A stretch of DNA of 64,000 nucleotides from Deinococcus deserti VCD115. Its GTDB lineage: Bacteria > Deinococcota > Deinococci > Deinococcales > Deinococcaceae. Below are positions 47,250-56,040 of this stretch, piece after piece. Numbering within the stretch: the first letter of the stretch is position 1; each line of letters starts with the position of its first letter. The stretch is from contig NC_012526.1 in NCBI RefSeq assembly GCF_000020685.1, positions 784,001-848,000 on the forward strand, written 5' to 3'. The translations under genes and the position numbers were made by a program. Under the pieces are notes generated by a model. The model saw nothing but the letters and a program-made list of their open reading frames with translations. It made no database searches and was not told where the DNA came from.

Positions 47250-47281
47250 GCAGAGTCCTCCTTAAGCGATGTCTGTCGTTT

Positions 47282-50200
47282 TCAGCTTTTTGAACGCCGG
47301 ATTTCCTGGCTGAGCCGGTCACGCAGGCGGCGGTACACGTCCTGTGCCAGCAGGTCGAGGTCGACTGGTGGCGCTGAGGTCCCCCTGTGCCCTACCGCGT
47401 CGGACCGGTCGCTGGTGGAAGGTGAAGCCTTGGGAGCAGTCGGGGGAGCAGCCGAGGCTGGCGCGGCTCGGTCACTGCTGGCCGCATGCACCGCCACCTG
47501 GGCGTTACTGGCAGGTGGCGGACCTCGCCGTGCTGCAGGGCGAACCGGAGGGGGCTGGATCACCGTGGAGACTGGGCGTGGCCTCCGTTCCTGTACGGCG
47601 GCGGGTTGAGCTTGATGATCTGACGACCAGTACGGCATGGGCTCCCATGGCGCCGGCAGGCCTGGTGGCCGCTGCGCCTGAGCAAATGCAGCGTGTTCGG
47701 TAGCCAGCGCCACCGTTTCCTCGTCGTGTTGCCCGCCGCTGGTCTCGCCCAGGGCCGTCGGTACAAATCCGGGCCGGTCATGACGGATGGCATGGGTGAT
47801 TTCATGGGCTGCCAGTGCATATCCTGCCGGCGTCTCCAGATTGACCTCTGCTGGAAGCAGGACTGTCCGGCCAACCGTCAGGGCGTCGGCTCTGGCTGTG
47901 CTGAGTGCCGCCTGTACCGAAGGGTTACGTACCACCCGGATGTCTCGAACCGAGGTCCCCAGTGTTGCTTCCAGGGAGCGCTGGGCACCCATTCCCAGCG
48001 GTTGACCGTGACCGTCCGCCTGAATGGCGCGGGCAGCGGCCGCAAGGACTGGTGATGCCTCTGTAATGTCCGGGCCTGCTGCTTGCCCGGAGTCTGCCGC
48101 AGGAGGCCACGTTTGGGTTCTATTCTCGGGAGTAGAGGGCCTTGGAAGAAAAGTTGCCTGAGGGTTGGCGTAAGTCTGGCTGGTTTGTATCTGGCCAGTT
48201 TGTGATGGGGCCAGAACAGGTGGTGCAGTCGGAGCAGACCTTTGCCGCTCCGGCATCTCGCTGAACAAGGCAAGGCGGGGTGGGAACCGTGTTGCCGAGG
48301 GTAACGGCCACACCTCTGCATCTGCCGTTCCAGAAGAAGCCTGAGCCGTGAGCTGTGCAGGTCCGTGTGAGGGCACTTCAGTCCAGCCGGCGACTTCAGC
48401 CGGCCGCAAGGCTTGCCCCATGAACAGATTCGCCTCGTCCTGCACGGGCATGAACATCGGAACAAGAGAGGTTCCGGGCCTGGAAAAGCTTTGAGGAGTA
48501 GGGAATATGACTGATGGCTTGAGATCGATCTGTGATGGGGTGGGTTCTGGGAACGCCGGGATGACAGGTGTCCGGACCTGATCACATTTTTGGGAAGGCG
48601 TCGAAAACCCGCCCTCGAACGGGGCCTCAGGCTGATCAGTTGATTTTGTGGGCGCGGTCCAGACGGACGGCACGCTGGGCATGGCCGGGGCTGTAGCTGA
48701 CTGATCATGGGAGATGTCGGGACGCGCATCACCGTCAGTTGAAGTGACCAAACCCGCGGAAGCCCGCAAATCGCTTGCTTGTCCTGACGCGACTGGCTCG
48801 GGCAAGGGAATCTGCTGCCACGAAGAGGTTGTTGGCGGGACTGCTACTGCATCTGGTGCCAGCTGTGGTACTTGTCCTGGCGTAAGAGCTGGCATCGTTG
48901 GGTTAACCACGGACGGTGGCGTAGAGAGAAGCAGTGCGGATAGCGGCGCTGTGAACGGCGCGAGTCCGGGTGTTGCCCTGGAAACTGCGGGAACTACAGA
49001 TGAATGTTCCCTATCCTTATCGAAAAGCACTGGTGTGTATATCAGCACAGACCCATGGGGATGGAACAGGAGGGCTGGTGGCGTGGGCGCCGAGTTCGAG
49101 GGGGCTGGAAAGGTCGGCTCCTCAGAACTTTGGGCGTTCCTGATGGGTGGTGACCCCCCTGTAGGCCTTTGTAGCGCTGGGCTCGATAACTGACCTTTGG
49201 GCAACACTGCCCTGGCCAGGAGTTCAGGCACGTCCAGACGCCCCGCAAAGGGGACAGCAATGGTAGTTTCGCCCGGCAGTGGTGTCAGCTGCGCTGGAAG
49301 TTCGGGTCCTCCTGAACCAGGCTGAATTTTTTGCCGTGTAGGCAGCGGCTGAGTTGCCAGAGACCGCGTGAACCTTTGGGACGCTGGAGTCAGCGTCGCA
49401 GATTCTTCTGGCTGCACAGGAGTGCCGGGTTTTATTGGACTGGACGCGGGCCAGATCCCAGTCACAGGAGCTCTGCTTTCATTTTCCAGGAGGGGAAGAG
49501 GGGCTGTAAAGGATGGTGCGGCGGCAACCGGCCCAACAGCGCCCGCCTGGAGGTGGGTTGGGATGAGGTCAGGCTCTTCTGCCTTCGGAGCTTCCCATGA
49601 GCTGGCCACATGGGAGACGCCGGGTGGCCTGATCATCCTGGAAACCTCGGCGCGAGTTTGGAACTGCTGTATGGCCTCTTCGTGGACGAGGAGCTGCGGT
49701 CTCACATCCGTTGAACCATCAGGGAAATTGGCTGACTCCGCTACCGGTGCAGGGTCCTTGCCCCCTGACTTAATGAGACGTGCTGGGCGGCGCACCACGG
49801 GAGGCTTCACCATGGGAGGTCTGGCCTGGTCTGTAAAGACGCCGGGAAGTTCTTCTTTTGGAACCAGTCTTGACGCTGCCCGGGGAGATGTAGAGGTCAG
49901 CTCGTGACGATTCGTGGTCGAATGAGGGCCATAAGTGTCGTTGGCAATCACTCTGGGTGTCTCTGCCTGCTCTCGCTGAAGGTGCGCACGGGGGTGTTGA
50001 GCCGCCGCAGGCCCCCCTTGCACTGTGGGCGCCTGATCCTTCTGCGGTTCAGTCGTCTCCGGACGACTGGAGCCAGATGAAATGGCCGGATTGATAGTCG
50101 GCGGAGCAGCTGGCGCTATGGCTGTTTGTTGGCGCTGGGGGCTGATGTCAGCCCTGGCCGCAGGGGAAGAGGTTTTCTCCGGAACGACAACGCCTGTCTC

Positions 50201-52462
50201 CAGCTTCCCGGGCTGAGAATCTACACCCTCGTTCTGAGCAGCCCCTGTTGCCTGATATGTCTTTCTTTCCAGGCCCCCGGGCAATTCCGGGCCCAGGAGA
50301 CCGGATGATGCCGCTGAAAAATCCACGGCAGGGACAGGAGTCATGGCCTTGGATGCCAGAGGCGTGACAGCCGCCGCAGGTACGTCCGCAGAACCAGCCC
50401 ACAACACGTCACGACCCGCTGGAGCTATCGCCTGGGCGCGAATTGTGAGGGACCGGAGCAGGTCCTCTGCTCCTTCGCCAGCCTCCATGCCTGTCAGAAC
50501 CGAGGTTGGATCGGCCAAGGCAGACGTCGGCTGGGGTAGGGCCGTGTCTGGTTGGCCGACAGTCTGAGTTGCCCTGAGGGCTGCTGTCCTAAGGCCGGGC
50601 GCGGCCAGTTCAGGGGTTTCCTCAGGTCCGCCAAGCGTCTGTGGGGGCTCGGTGCTTCCGGGCGACTGCGTCCTGACAGCGTCTGCAATCCCCGCCTCAG
50701 TCACATCCAACCTGACGCTCTGACGGTCGGTAAACGAATCGGGGACCGGGAGGATGGTCAGTGGTCTTGCCTCTGAGTCATCCTCGCTGTCGTCGCTGTC
50801 TGACCGTTCCTGCCCCGCAGCCTGTGTTTGACCCTCCTTACGCCGGGTCTGGGTGGCCCGTGCTTTGAGCCGTGGGGGAGAGGTCGGCGTGGGCCCAGGC
50901 TGAGCGGCAGGCGCCGCCACCGCTGCCGGAAACGTGCGCTCGGTCATGTCGGAGCCAGCCATGACGTTGCGCTCCGGGTGATGATCTTCCCAGTTCTGCA
51001 GCCGGTCATAGAGCATGGGGCTTTCTTCGGTTTCGCCTGCCTGTTCCATCTCTGCAAAGCGGTTCAGTCGAGCCAGAAAGTTCTGAGAAACCTCTGGTGG
51101 CGGAGGTGGTGGAACCACGAACTCCTCTTCGACCGGGGCCTGAATCGCCGGCACTTTGGGGCGTGGTTTTCGAGGCAGCCGGACCGGCACACCATTGTTG
51201 GCCTGCTTGAGCAGCGCAGCCAGCTCTTCGCGTTCGCGCTGAGCTGCCTGGGGATCAGGCTCGTCTGCGGCCCCAGTGACCACCGGATCGGCCGGCACTT
51301 GGGAGCCGGAGGTGCCCAGCTCATCGGCCGCTGGCAGGGGAAGGTCCGGAGACACTTCCTGTTGACCGGCGTCCAGCTGTGCTGTGGGCCCTGGCAGTGT
51401 TTGGGAAGGCGTCACAGGCGCGCTACGCGCAGGTTCGCTCGTCTTCTGGGTGCCGGCAGGACGGGACGGTTCCAGCTTGGCTTGACCTGGCTCGGGCAGC
51501 TCCTGGGAAATAGGGGCACGCGGGACCGTGGGAACCGAGGCTGGCGTAGGTTCACGCTGCGGCTCCTGCTCTGCCAGCACAGAGGTCAGTGGTGCTGTGG
51601 TCAGTAATGTTGTAGCTGAAGAAACCGGTACTGGGTCGGGAAAGCTTTTCATAGCCGGGGAAGGCGCACGGTCCTGAGCAGACGGCTTGGTGACAGCAGG
51701 AACTGGGGCAGAGTCTCCAGGAAGTTTGGCGGCCACAGGGTCAGCAGGACGGGCAGAATGGCTGCCCGGTTCATTCCTCTCTGCCGAAGAAACCGGCGCA
51801 GCCTCTGAAGCCGAGAGGCGAGCCAACTGATCGGGAGCCCACTTCTGTTCCCGCGCTGTGTTGAGGGCCATAGTTTCCGCAAAGGAAGCGGGCCGGCCAG
51901 GACCGGGGACCTGAGGCCGTTCCGGGAGAACGTCTGTGAAGGCAGACGACAACGTACGGCTCGCAGGCGAATCTTCTGACCTCCTGGAGGAATGGGCAAC
52001 TGCGGCGGGTCTTTCCAGGGGGGGCAGAAGGACAGGAGGTGTGCTGCTCAATCCGTCGGCCAGCACCTGAACCTGGTCACCGTAGGGATCTTCTGTTGCC
52101 TGAGAGACGTCCAGTTCGTCCAGAGGCAGATTTGGGACAGGCATCTCAGGCCAACCGCCCCAGTCCGGCATACCGGAAACCACAGGTGCAGCTTCGCCTG
52201 GGCTGCCACCGGGCGGCCCTTGAAGCAGTCGGGCGCGGACCCTGATCAGGCGTGGCGCCCCGGTTTGCGCAGCTTGAGTTCTTACGTGGTCGCGTTCTGG
52301 AAAAGCCGTGAATACCAGGGGAGACGATATGGTGCTTCCCCAGGCAGTGGGCCATAGGGCAGTTGACGCCGGAAAGCCAGGCAGCTGATGACTGCTTCGC
52401 TGGGTAACGGCCATCAGGTGGCTGAATTTCAGGCGGCGCAGCCGCTCGTCAAAGACGTTCAC
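47282..52462 (-). CDS. Giant DUF4157 (eCIS core domain) protein with disordered N-terminus
   Basis: 1726 aa from a GTG with AAAGGAG upstream. Residues ~60-1480 are Pro/Ala/Ser/Thr-rich with short charged patches and look disordered. The DUF4157 domain lies near ~1490-1610: ARAIQADGHGQPLGMG, LEATLGTSVRDIRVV and a HEITH metalloprotease motif (H1553, E1554, H1557) followed by IRHDRPGFV. DUF4157 proteins travel with extracellular contractile injection systems, often as cargo or maturation-related proteins; the HEXXH motif suggests a zinc-dependent peptidase. The last 27 residues (VDLDLLAQDVYRRLRDRL) match the end of the 58-aa peptide encoded at 53060-53236. Function inferred from context. Confidence 0.85.
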   Translation of the reverse strand: MNVFDERLRRLKFSHLMAVTQRSSHQLPGFPASTALWPTAWGSTISSPLVFTAFPERDHVRTQAAQTGAPRLIRVRARLLQGPPGGSPGEAAPVVSGMPDWGGWPEMPVPNLPLDELDVSQATEDPYGDQVQVLADGLSSTPPVLLPPLERPAAVAHSSRRSEDSPASRTLSSAFTDVLPERPQVPGPGRPASFAETMALNTAREQKWAPDQLARLSASEAAPVSSAERNEPGSHSARPADPVAAKLPGDSAPVPAVTKPSAQDRAPSPAMKSFPDPVPVSSATTLLTTAPLTSVLAEQEPQREPTPASVPTVPRAPISQELPEPGQAKLEPSRPAGTQKTSEPARSAPVTPSQTLPGPTAQLDAGQQEVSPDLPLPAADELGTSGSQVPADPVVTGAADEPDPQAAQREREELAALLKQANNGVPVRLPRKPRPKVPAIQAPVEEEFVVPPPPPPEVSQNFLARLNRFAEMEQAGETEESPMLYDRLQNWEDHHPERNVMAGSDMTERTFPAAVAAPAAQPGPTPTSPPRLKARATQTRRKEGQTQAAGQERSDSDDSEDDSEARPLTILPVPDSFTDRQSVRLDVTEAGIADAVRTQSPGSTEPPQTLGGPEETPELAAPGLRTAALRATQTVGQPDTALPQPTSALADPTSVLTGMEAGEGAEDLLRSLTIRAQAIAPAGRDVLWAGSADVPAAAVTPLASKAMTPVPAVDFSAASSGLLGPELPGGLERKTYQATGAAQNEGVDSQPGKLETGVVVPEKTSSPAARADISPQRQQTAIAPAAPPTINPAISSGSSRPETTEPQKDQAPTVQGGPAAAQHPRAHLQREQAETPRVIANDTYGPHSTTNRHELTSTSPRAASRLVPKEELPGVFTDQARPPMVKPPVVRRPARLIKSGGKDPAPVAESANFPDGSTDVRPQLLVHEEAIQQFQTRAEVSRMIRPPGVSHVASSWEAPKAEEPDLIPTHLQAGAVGPVAAAPSFTAPLPLLENESRAPVTGIWPASSPIKPGTPVQPEESATLTPASQRFTRSLATQPLPTRQKIQPGSGGPELPAQLTPLPGETTIAVPFAGRLDVPELLARAVLPKGQLSSPALQRPTGGSPPIRNAQSSEEPTFPAPSNSAPTPPALLFHPHGSVLIYTPVLFDKDREHSSVVPAVSRATPGLAPFTAPLSALLLSTPPSVVNPTMPALTPGQVPQLAPDAVAVPPTTSSWQQIPLPEPVASGQASDLRASAGLVTSTDGDARPDISHDQSATAPAMPSVPSVWTAPTKSTDQPEAPFEGGFSTPSQKCDQVRTPVIPAFPEPTPSQIDLKPSVIFPTPQSFSRPGTSLVPMFMPVQDEANLFMGQALRPAEVAGWTEVPSHGPAQLTAQASSGTADAEVWPLPSATRFPPRLALFSEMPERQRSAPTAPPVLAPSQTGQIQTSQTYANPQATFLPRPSTPENRTQTWPPAADSGQAAGPDITEASPVLAAAARAIQADGHGQPLGMGAQRSLEATLGTSVRDIRVVRNPSVQAALSTARADALTVGRTVLLPAEVNLETPAGYALAAHEITHAIRHDRPGFVPTALGETSGGQHDEETVALATEHAAFAQAQRPPGLPAPWEPMPYWSSDHQAQPAAVQERRPRPVSTVIQPPPVRPAARRGPPPASNAQVAVHAASSDRAAPASAAPPTAPKASPSTSDRSDAVGHRGTSAPPVDLDLLAQDVYRRLRDRLSQEIRRSKS

Positions 52463-52509
52463 TCGACTCCTTTCTCGTCCAGGCTCATCTGACCTGCGTC
52501 AGTCTGGAC

Positions 52510-53052
52510 TCAGCTCGCGGTGCTGATGTGCAGCACACCTGCATGGGCCAGTTCCAACGTCTCGACGGCAACCGCCTCGCCGTTGCCTGCAAAAGTCGGC
52601 CCCGACCATTTCACTGGGTAGGCCTGAAGCAGCTCATAACGCCCCAGCACATGTCCGCTGGTCTCGTAGGCCACGATGGTGACATTGCGAACGTCCAGAA
52701 TGCCCTGCACAATCCTCAGGTGCCAGTTGAGCAGTTCATTGCCGGCCGTCACGCCTCGCTTCAGGGTGAGGTTGCCGACCTTGGACCGCACCGGCAGGCG
52801 CAGCACCCGGTCATTGGTGCCGCCCTCGATAAAGTCCATGGTTTCGGTCTCGATCTGTAAGCCGCTGACTTCGCTGAAGGCCGCGTACTCGATGCGGTCA
52901 ATGGCCACGTGATAGCGGCTGTTGGCCAGCACCTGATAGGCCGAAGACCGTCTGGGCGTTTCGGCCGCGCGGCGGTGCGGTGCCGCCTTCACTATGGCCC
53001 TGACCTGCTGGATCACGTCGCCTCCAGGCAGATTCTTTACATTGATCGGCAT
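52510..53052 (-). CDS. Tail tube protein (gp19-like), second copy
   Basis: 180 aa. The core (~40-175) resembles tube proteins of the T4 gp19 family: YHVAIDRIEYAAFSEVSGLQ, then ETETMDFIEGGTNDRVLRLPVRSKVGNLTLKRGVT and the C-terminal GRYELLQAYPVKWSGPTF. A ~40-aa charged N-terminal extension with Ala/Arg-rich stretch distinguishes it from the main tube protein at 53664, so it is probably the tube initiator or the terminal ring beneath the spike (Afp5/Pvc5-like). It lies 8 bases after the 58-aa gene on the same strand. Confidence 0.87.
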   Translation of the reverse strand: MPINVKNLPGGDVIQQVRAIVKAAPHRRAAETPRRSSAYQVLANSRYHVAIDRIEYAAFSEVSGLQIETETMDFIEGGTNDRVLRLPVRSKVGNLTLKRGVTAGNELLNWHLRIVQGILDVRNVTIVAYETSGHVLGRYELLQAYPVKWSGPTFAGNGEAVAVETLELAHAGVLHISTAS

Positions 53053-53059
53053 GCCCCAG

Positions 53060-53236
53060 TCACCTCAGTTTGCCTTCGCGCCGGGCAAGGTCGAGCCGCA
53101 GGTCTTCCATTATCAGGGCATAGACTTTCCGGCTCAGCAGTTCCAGGTCAATGCCCGACGGTGCGGCCGATCGCGCTCCAACTGCAGAGGCAGTGGGCGA
53201 CGCACCTGAACCTGATCCTTGCCCGCTGGCCTTCAT
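53060..53236 (-). CDS. 58-aa peptide of the injection-system operon
   Basis: Start ATG at 53236 overlaps the stop of the upstream gp41-like gene (ATGA) and the stop lies 8 bases before the next tube gene, so translation is very likely although the ORF is short. The peptide begins with a Gly/Ser/Ala-rich flexible ~28 residues and ends IDLELLSRKVYALIMEDLRL plus a basic tail, an amphipathic helix. The same motif closes the DUF4157 protein. It may be a small baseplate-linked or docking factor such as the short proteins found in other eCIS clusters; not identified further. Confidence 0.8.
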   Translation of the reverse strand: MKASGQGSGSGASPTASAVGARSAAPSGIDLELLSRKVYALIMEDLRLDLARREGKLR

Positions 53237-53652
53237 ACAGGCACTCCGGTATCAGCCAGGTCCAGTTCAAGAACAGCGCCGCAATGAGGACATTCTGTTT
53301 CCAAAGTGCTGGGTCCTGCAGGCACCGGGGCTGCGGCGCCCGAGTTGGGCGTTGGCAGAACCACCGTGCCAGTCTGGGTGTTCAGGCTGGCATACAGGGC
53401 CTGCAGATACGCGTAGTCGGGTGCCGGCAGGGCTGCAAGCACTTCGGGTGTGACCGGGCTGAAGGGACCAAGCCGGGTCACGACCCGTGAGAGCAGCAGC
53501 AGGCCATAGTAGGCCTCGTTGCGCTTGACACGCTCGTCACCCAGCGGCTCGATCTCGTCGAGGGCTGTGGCTGGGCGGATAGTCCCAGCCCGCTGAATGC
53601 GCCCGTCGGACGTCAGAAGTCCGACCGGGAGCATAAAGGGATATTCGTTCAC
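53233..53652 (-). CDS. Tail assembly protein (phage Mu gp41-like) with zinc-ribbon tail
   Basis: 139 aa. The N-terminal ~95 residues (FMLPVGLLTSDGRIQRAGT, AYYGLLLLSRVVTRLG, EVLAALPAPDYAYLQAL) resemble the tail-assembly chaperone/gp41 family found between tube and sheath genes in contractile tails. Near the C-terminus CPHCG could bind zinc with a second, unseen partner or be a lone CXXC. The gene overlaps the 58-aa gene and follows the main tube gene by 11 bases. In phages these proteins assist tape-measure or tube assembly and are absent from the mature particle. Confidence 0.75.
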   Translation of the reverse strand: MNEYPFMLPVGLLTSDGRIQRAGTIRPATALDEIEPLGDERVKRNEAYYGLLLLSRVVTRLGPFSPVTPEVLAALPAPDYAYLQALYASLNTQTGTVVLPTPNSGAAAPVPAGPSTLETECPHCGAVLELDLADTGVPV

Positions 53653-53663
53653 TGCTGAGTGCC

Positions 53664-54119
53664 TTACTGCACGCGCTCGTAGCCTTCGTGGGTAATGGTC
53701 AGTTCTTCGACCGCCACCTCGTTGCTCTTGGCGTCATAGGTCGGACCGTTGAGCTTGCTGGGCCAGGCGTTGCGGAAGGTCCAGCGGGCAATTGGATCGC
53801 CCTTCTGGTTGTGCAGGGTGATGGTGCCGCTGCGGCGGGCCTTATCGATCTGGCCTTCCTCAACTTCCTTACGCCACTGCCACATGTCCATGTCGTTGGT
53901 GATGCCGCGCTTGAGCACGATGTCGTTGTACTTCATGTTGGCCGGCTCGCGGATCAGGACAGCCTTGCCGTTCTTGTCGGTCGCGCGGTATTCGACAACC
54001 TGACTTTCGCTGCCCAGGCCGGTGCATTCGCGGAAAGCGCCGACAACCTTGCCGTCGAATTCCACGCTGAAGTAAGCGGCCACCAAAGGATCTTTGCGGT
54101 TCGTGTTTGCTCCGGTCAT
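53664..54119 (-). CDS. Main tail tube protein (gp19-like)
   Basis: 151 aa. AAYFSVEFDGKVVGAFRECTGLGSE, then NMKYNDIVLKRGITNDMDMWQWRKEV and ITLHNQKGDPIARWTFRNAWPSKLNGPTYDAKSNEVAVE split over its length are the hallmark strands of the tube fold: hexamers stack to make the inner tube pushed out on contraction. Length and sequence are like Afp1/Pvc1. It is followed by the gp41-like gene and preceded by the sheath gene (44-bp gap), the usual order in eCIS. ATG at 54119 with GGAGG-like AGGAGGCAC upstream. Confidence 0.93.
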   Translation of the reverse strand: MTGANTNRKDPLVAAYFSVEFDGKVVGAFRECTGLGSESQVVEYRATDKNGKAVLIREPANMKYNDIVLKRGITNDMDMWQWRKEVEEGQIDKARRSGTITLHNQKGDPIARWTFRNAWPSKLNGPTYDAKSNEVAVEELTITHEGYERVQ

Positions 54120-54163
54120 AGTCTGTGCCTCCTGTCAGGAAGATGAAAAGAGAGAAGAGAGGT

Positions 54164-55813
54164 TTACTGCCCGCCGCCAGCGTGCTGGCTGAAGCGGAGA
54201 ATCAGGAATTCGGCGGGCTTGACAGGCGCGAGTGCCACTTCAACCTGCATGATTCCGCGGTCACGAATTTCTTCCGGGTTCAGTTCCGCGTCGCACTTGA
54301 CGTAGAAGGCGTCGCGGGCCGTCGTCCCGAACAGCGCGCCGTCACGCCACACGCTGGTGAGGAACGAGTTGATGTCACGGCGCACGCGGAACCACAGGTT
54401 CTCGTCGTTAGGCTCGAAGACAGCCCACTGGGTGCCGCGTTCGATACTGCGCTCCACATAGTTGAACAGGCGGCGGACCGAGATGTAGCGCCAGCGGGCG
54501 TCACTGGACAGGGTCCGGGCGCCCCACACGCGCACGCCCATGCCGGGGAACTCGCGAATGCAGTTCACGCCGATGGGATTGAGAATGTCCTGCTCGCTCT
54601 TGCTGATCTGAATCGCCGGGCGCAGGGCGCCGCGCACGACTTCGTTGGCTGGAGCTTTATGCACGCCGCGTTCGATGTCGTTGCGGGCGTAGATACCAGC
54701 CACAAAGCCGCTGGGCGGAACCGTCATGGGCTTGCCGTCAGGGCCGTCCACGCTGACCCAGGGGTAATACAGGGCGGCGTAGCTGGAGTCGAAGTTGGTG
54801 TCCACATTGCGCCACTTCACAGCCTGCTGGGGTGTGAGGTCCGGCGGCGTATCCAGAAGGGCCACGCGGTTGCCGTTGCGCTCGCAGTGGTCGATCAGAG
54901 CGCGCTGAACAGCCTTGACGCCATCGAGGGTCATCAGTCCTCGCTGATAGGCACCCATCAGGTCAGGTACCGCGATCATGCTGACTTCCTCAGCAATTTC
55001 CAGGCTCTCGATCCCGCTTCGGCCGTCCATGGACCCGATAAAGTCCTGGCCCTTCAGTTCGCCGCCCGACAGCACGTTGCTCTGGGCCTGCAGGACATAG
55101 GAGCCCAGTTCCGGAGCGCGCTCGGCCAGCGGGCCGGTGGTGCTGGCTTCCTCGATGGTGATCAGGGTGCTGTCGCGGTTGACGACCTCAGTCACGTTTC
55201 GGGCATGCTTCTTGCCCACCGACACGTTCTCGAACGTCTCAGTGCGGTCATTGCGGGTGACCTTGAGGGTAAACAGCCCGTCAGATCCGTCGTCGGCGTC
55301 CTTGGCAGCATCCTTGGACGCGTTGTCCTGGGGCTTGCCGCCTTTCTGGTCCTTGGGAGCCTCGGGCTTTGCTTCAGGAGTGCCCGGCAGAATCTCGATG
55401 TGCAGGTCGCTCTGGCGGCCATCACGCGCAACGATATTCAGGCTGGGCACGGCGCTGCTGGCGCGTGAGGGCAGTTGCAGCGCTGTGGCGGCTTCCACGG
55501 TGCGCTTGTCGGTGCGGCCTTCCTGGGGGACCATGCGCACCACGTAGCAGCGCGTGCCGCCGTTGTTGAAATACGCATACACCGACTGCGCGAGGTAAGC
55601 CCCCTCCATGAAGGGATTTTTGATGCCACTGGCGTCCAGCGTCCCGAAGGTTTCCCGGAACTGCTGCCAGTTGGCAATGAAAACAGGCGTGTTGGCCGGG
55701 CCGGTGGGGGCAAAGCCCACGAACGCCGCCGTGGTGGTGCTGACGCCCTCGATGGGACGCGGTCCGCCCGCAGTTTCCTCGATATAGACGCCGGGTGAAA
55801 GGTATTCCGCCAT
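54164..55813 (-). CDS. Tail sheath protein
   Basis: 549 aa from the ATG at 55813. MAEYLSPGVYIEETAGGPRPIEGVST is the classic sheath N-terminus that reaches over to the next subunit; AAFVGFAPTGPANTPVFI follows. The C-terminal half has FVAGIYARNDIERGVHKAP and WGARTLSSDARWRYISVRRLFNYVERS, the conserved sheath core. An inserted Lys/Asp/Glu-rich loop near residues ~175-215 (EAPKDQKGGKPQDNASKDA) is unusual and should be exposed. Only one sheath gene is visible, while many eCIS have two or three. First gene of the left arm; divergent from the DUF4255 gene. Confidence 0.94.
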   Translation of the reverse strand: MAEYLSPGVYIEETAGGPRPIEGVSTTTAAFVGFAPTGPANTPVFIANWQQFRETFGTLDASGIKNPFMEGAYLAQSVYAYFNNGGTRCYVVRMVPQEGRTDKRTVEAATALQLPSRASSAVPSLNIVARDGRQSDLHIEILPGTPEAKPEAPKDQKGGKPQDNASKDAAKDADDGSDGLFTLKVTRNDRTETFENVSVGKKHARNVTEVVNRDSTLITIEEASTTGPLAERAPELGSYVLQAQSNVLSGGELKGQDFIGSMDGRSGIESLEIAEEVSMIAVPDLMGAYQRGLMTLDGVKAVQRALIDHCERNGNRVALLDTPPDLTPQQAVKWRNVDTNFDSSYAALYYPWVSVDGPDGKPMTVPPSGFVAGIYARNDIERGVHKAPANEVVRGALRPAIQISKSEQDILNPIGVNCIREFPGMGVRVWGARTLSSDARWRYISVRRLFNYVERSIERGTQWAVFEPNDENLWFRVRRDINSFLTSVWRDGALFGTTARDAFYVKCDAELNPEEIRDRGIMQVEVALAPVKPAEFLILRFSQHAGGGQ

Positions 55814-56040
55814 AAGCTCTCGGGTTCTCCTGGAGTGAAGGGATGGACTTTGACATGTGGCTGACCGGGACAACTGACCGCCCGGCCACTCAGCAAGTCA
55901 TGGACACCCAGCATGGACGAGCGGCGAAGAGCTGCATAGCGGATTTGTGGAATCGGAGTTCGCGGCAGCCTCCTATAGTGGTCAGTCAATGCCATCGCAG
56001 CCTGTGAGTCGCGGGGCAGGTCTGGAGGAGAGGAAAAGCC
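55814..56040. promoter_or_regulatory. Divergent promoter region between the two arms
   Basis: 227 bases separate the first genes of both arms and must hold the promoters. I see TATAGT at 55972-55977 on + without a well-spaced -35 and a GGAGGAGAGG site before the + start, but no repeats, so I cannot place the promoters or operators. Confidence 0.5.

Noticed and set aside
54125..55468. 447-codon ORF on the plus strand
   Set aside because: Antisense to the sheath gene; composition reflects codon-position GC bias only.
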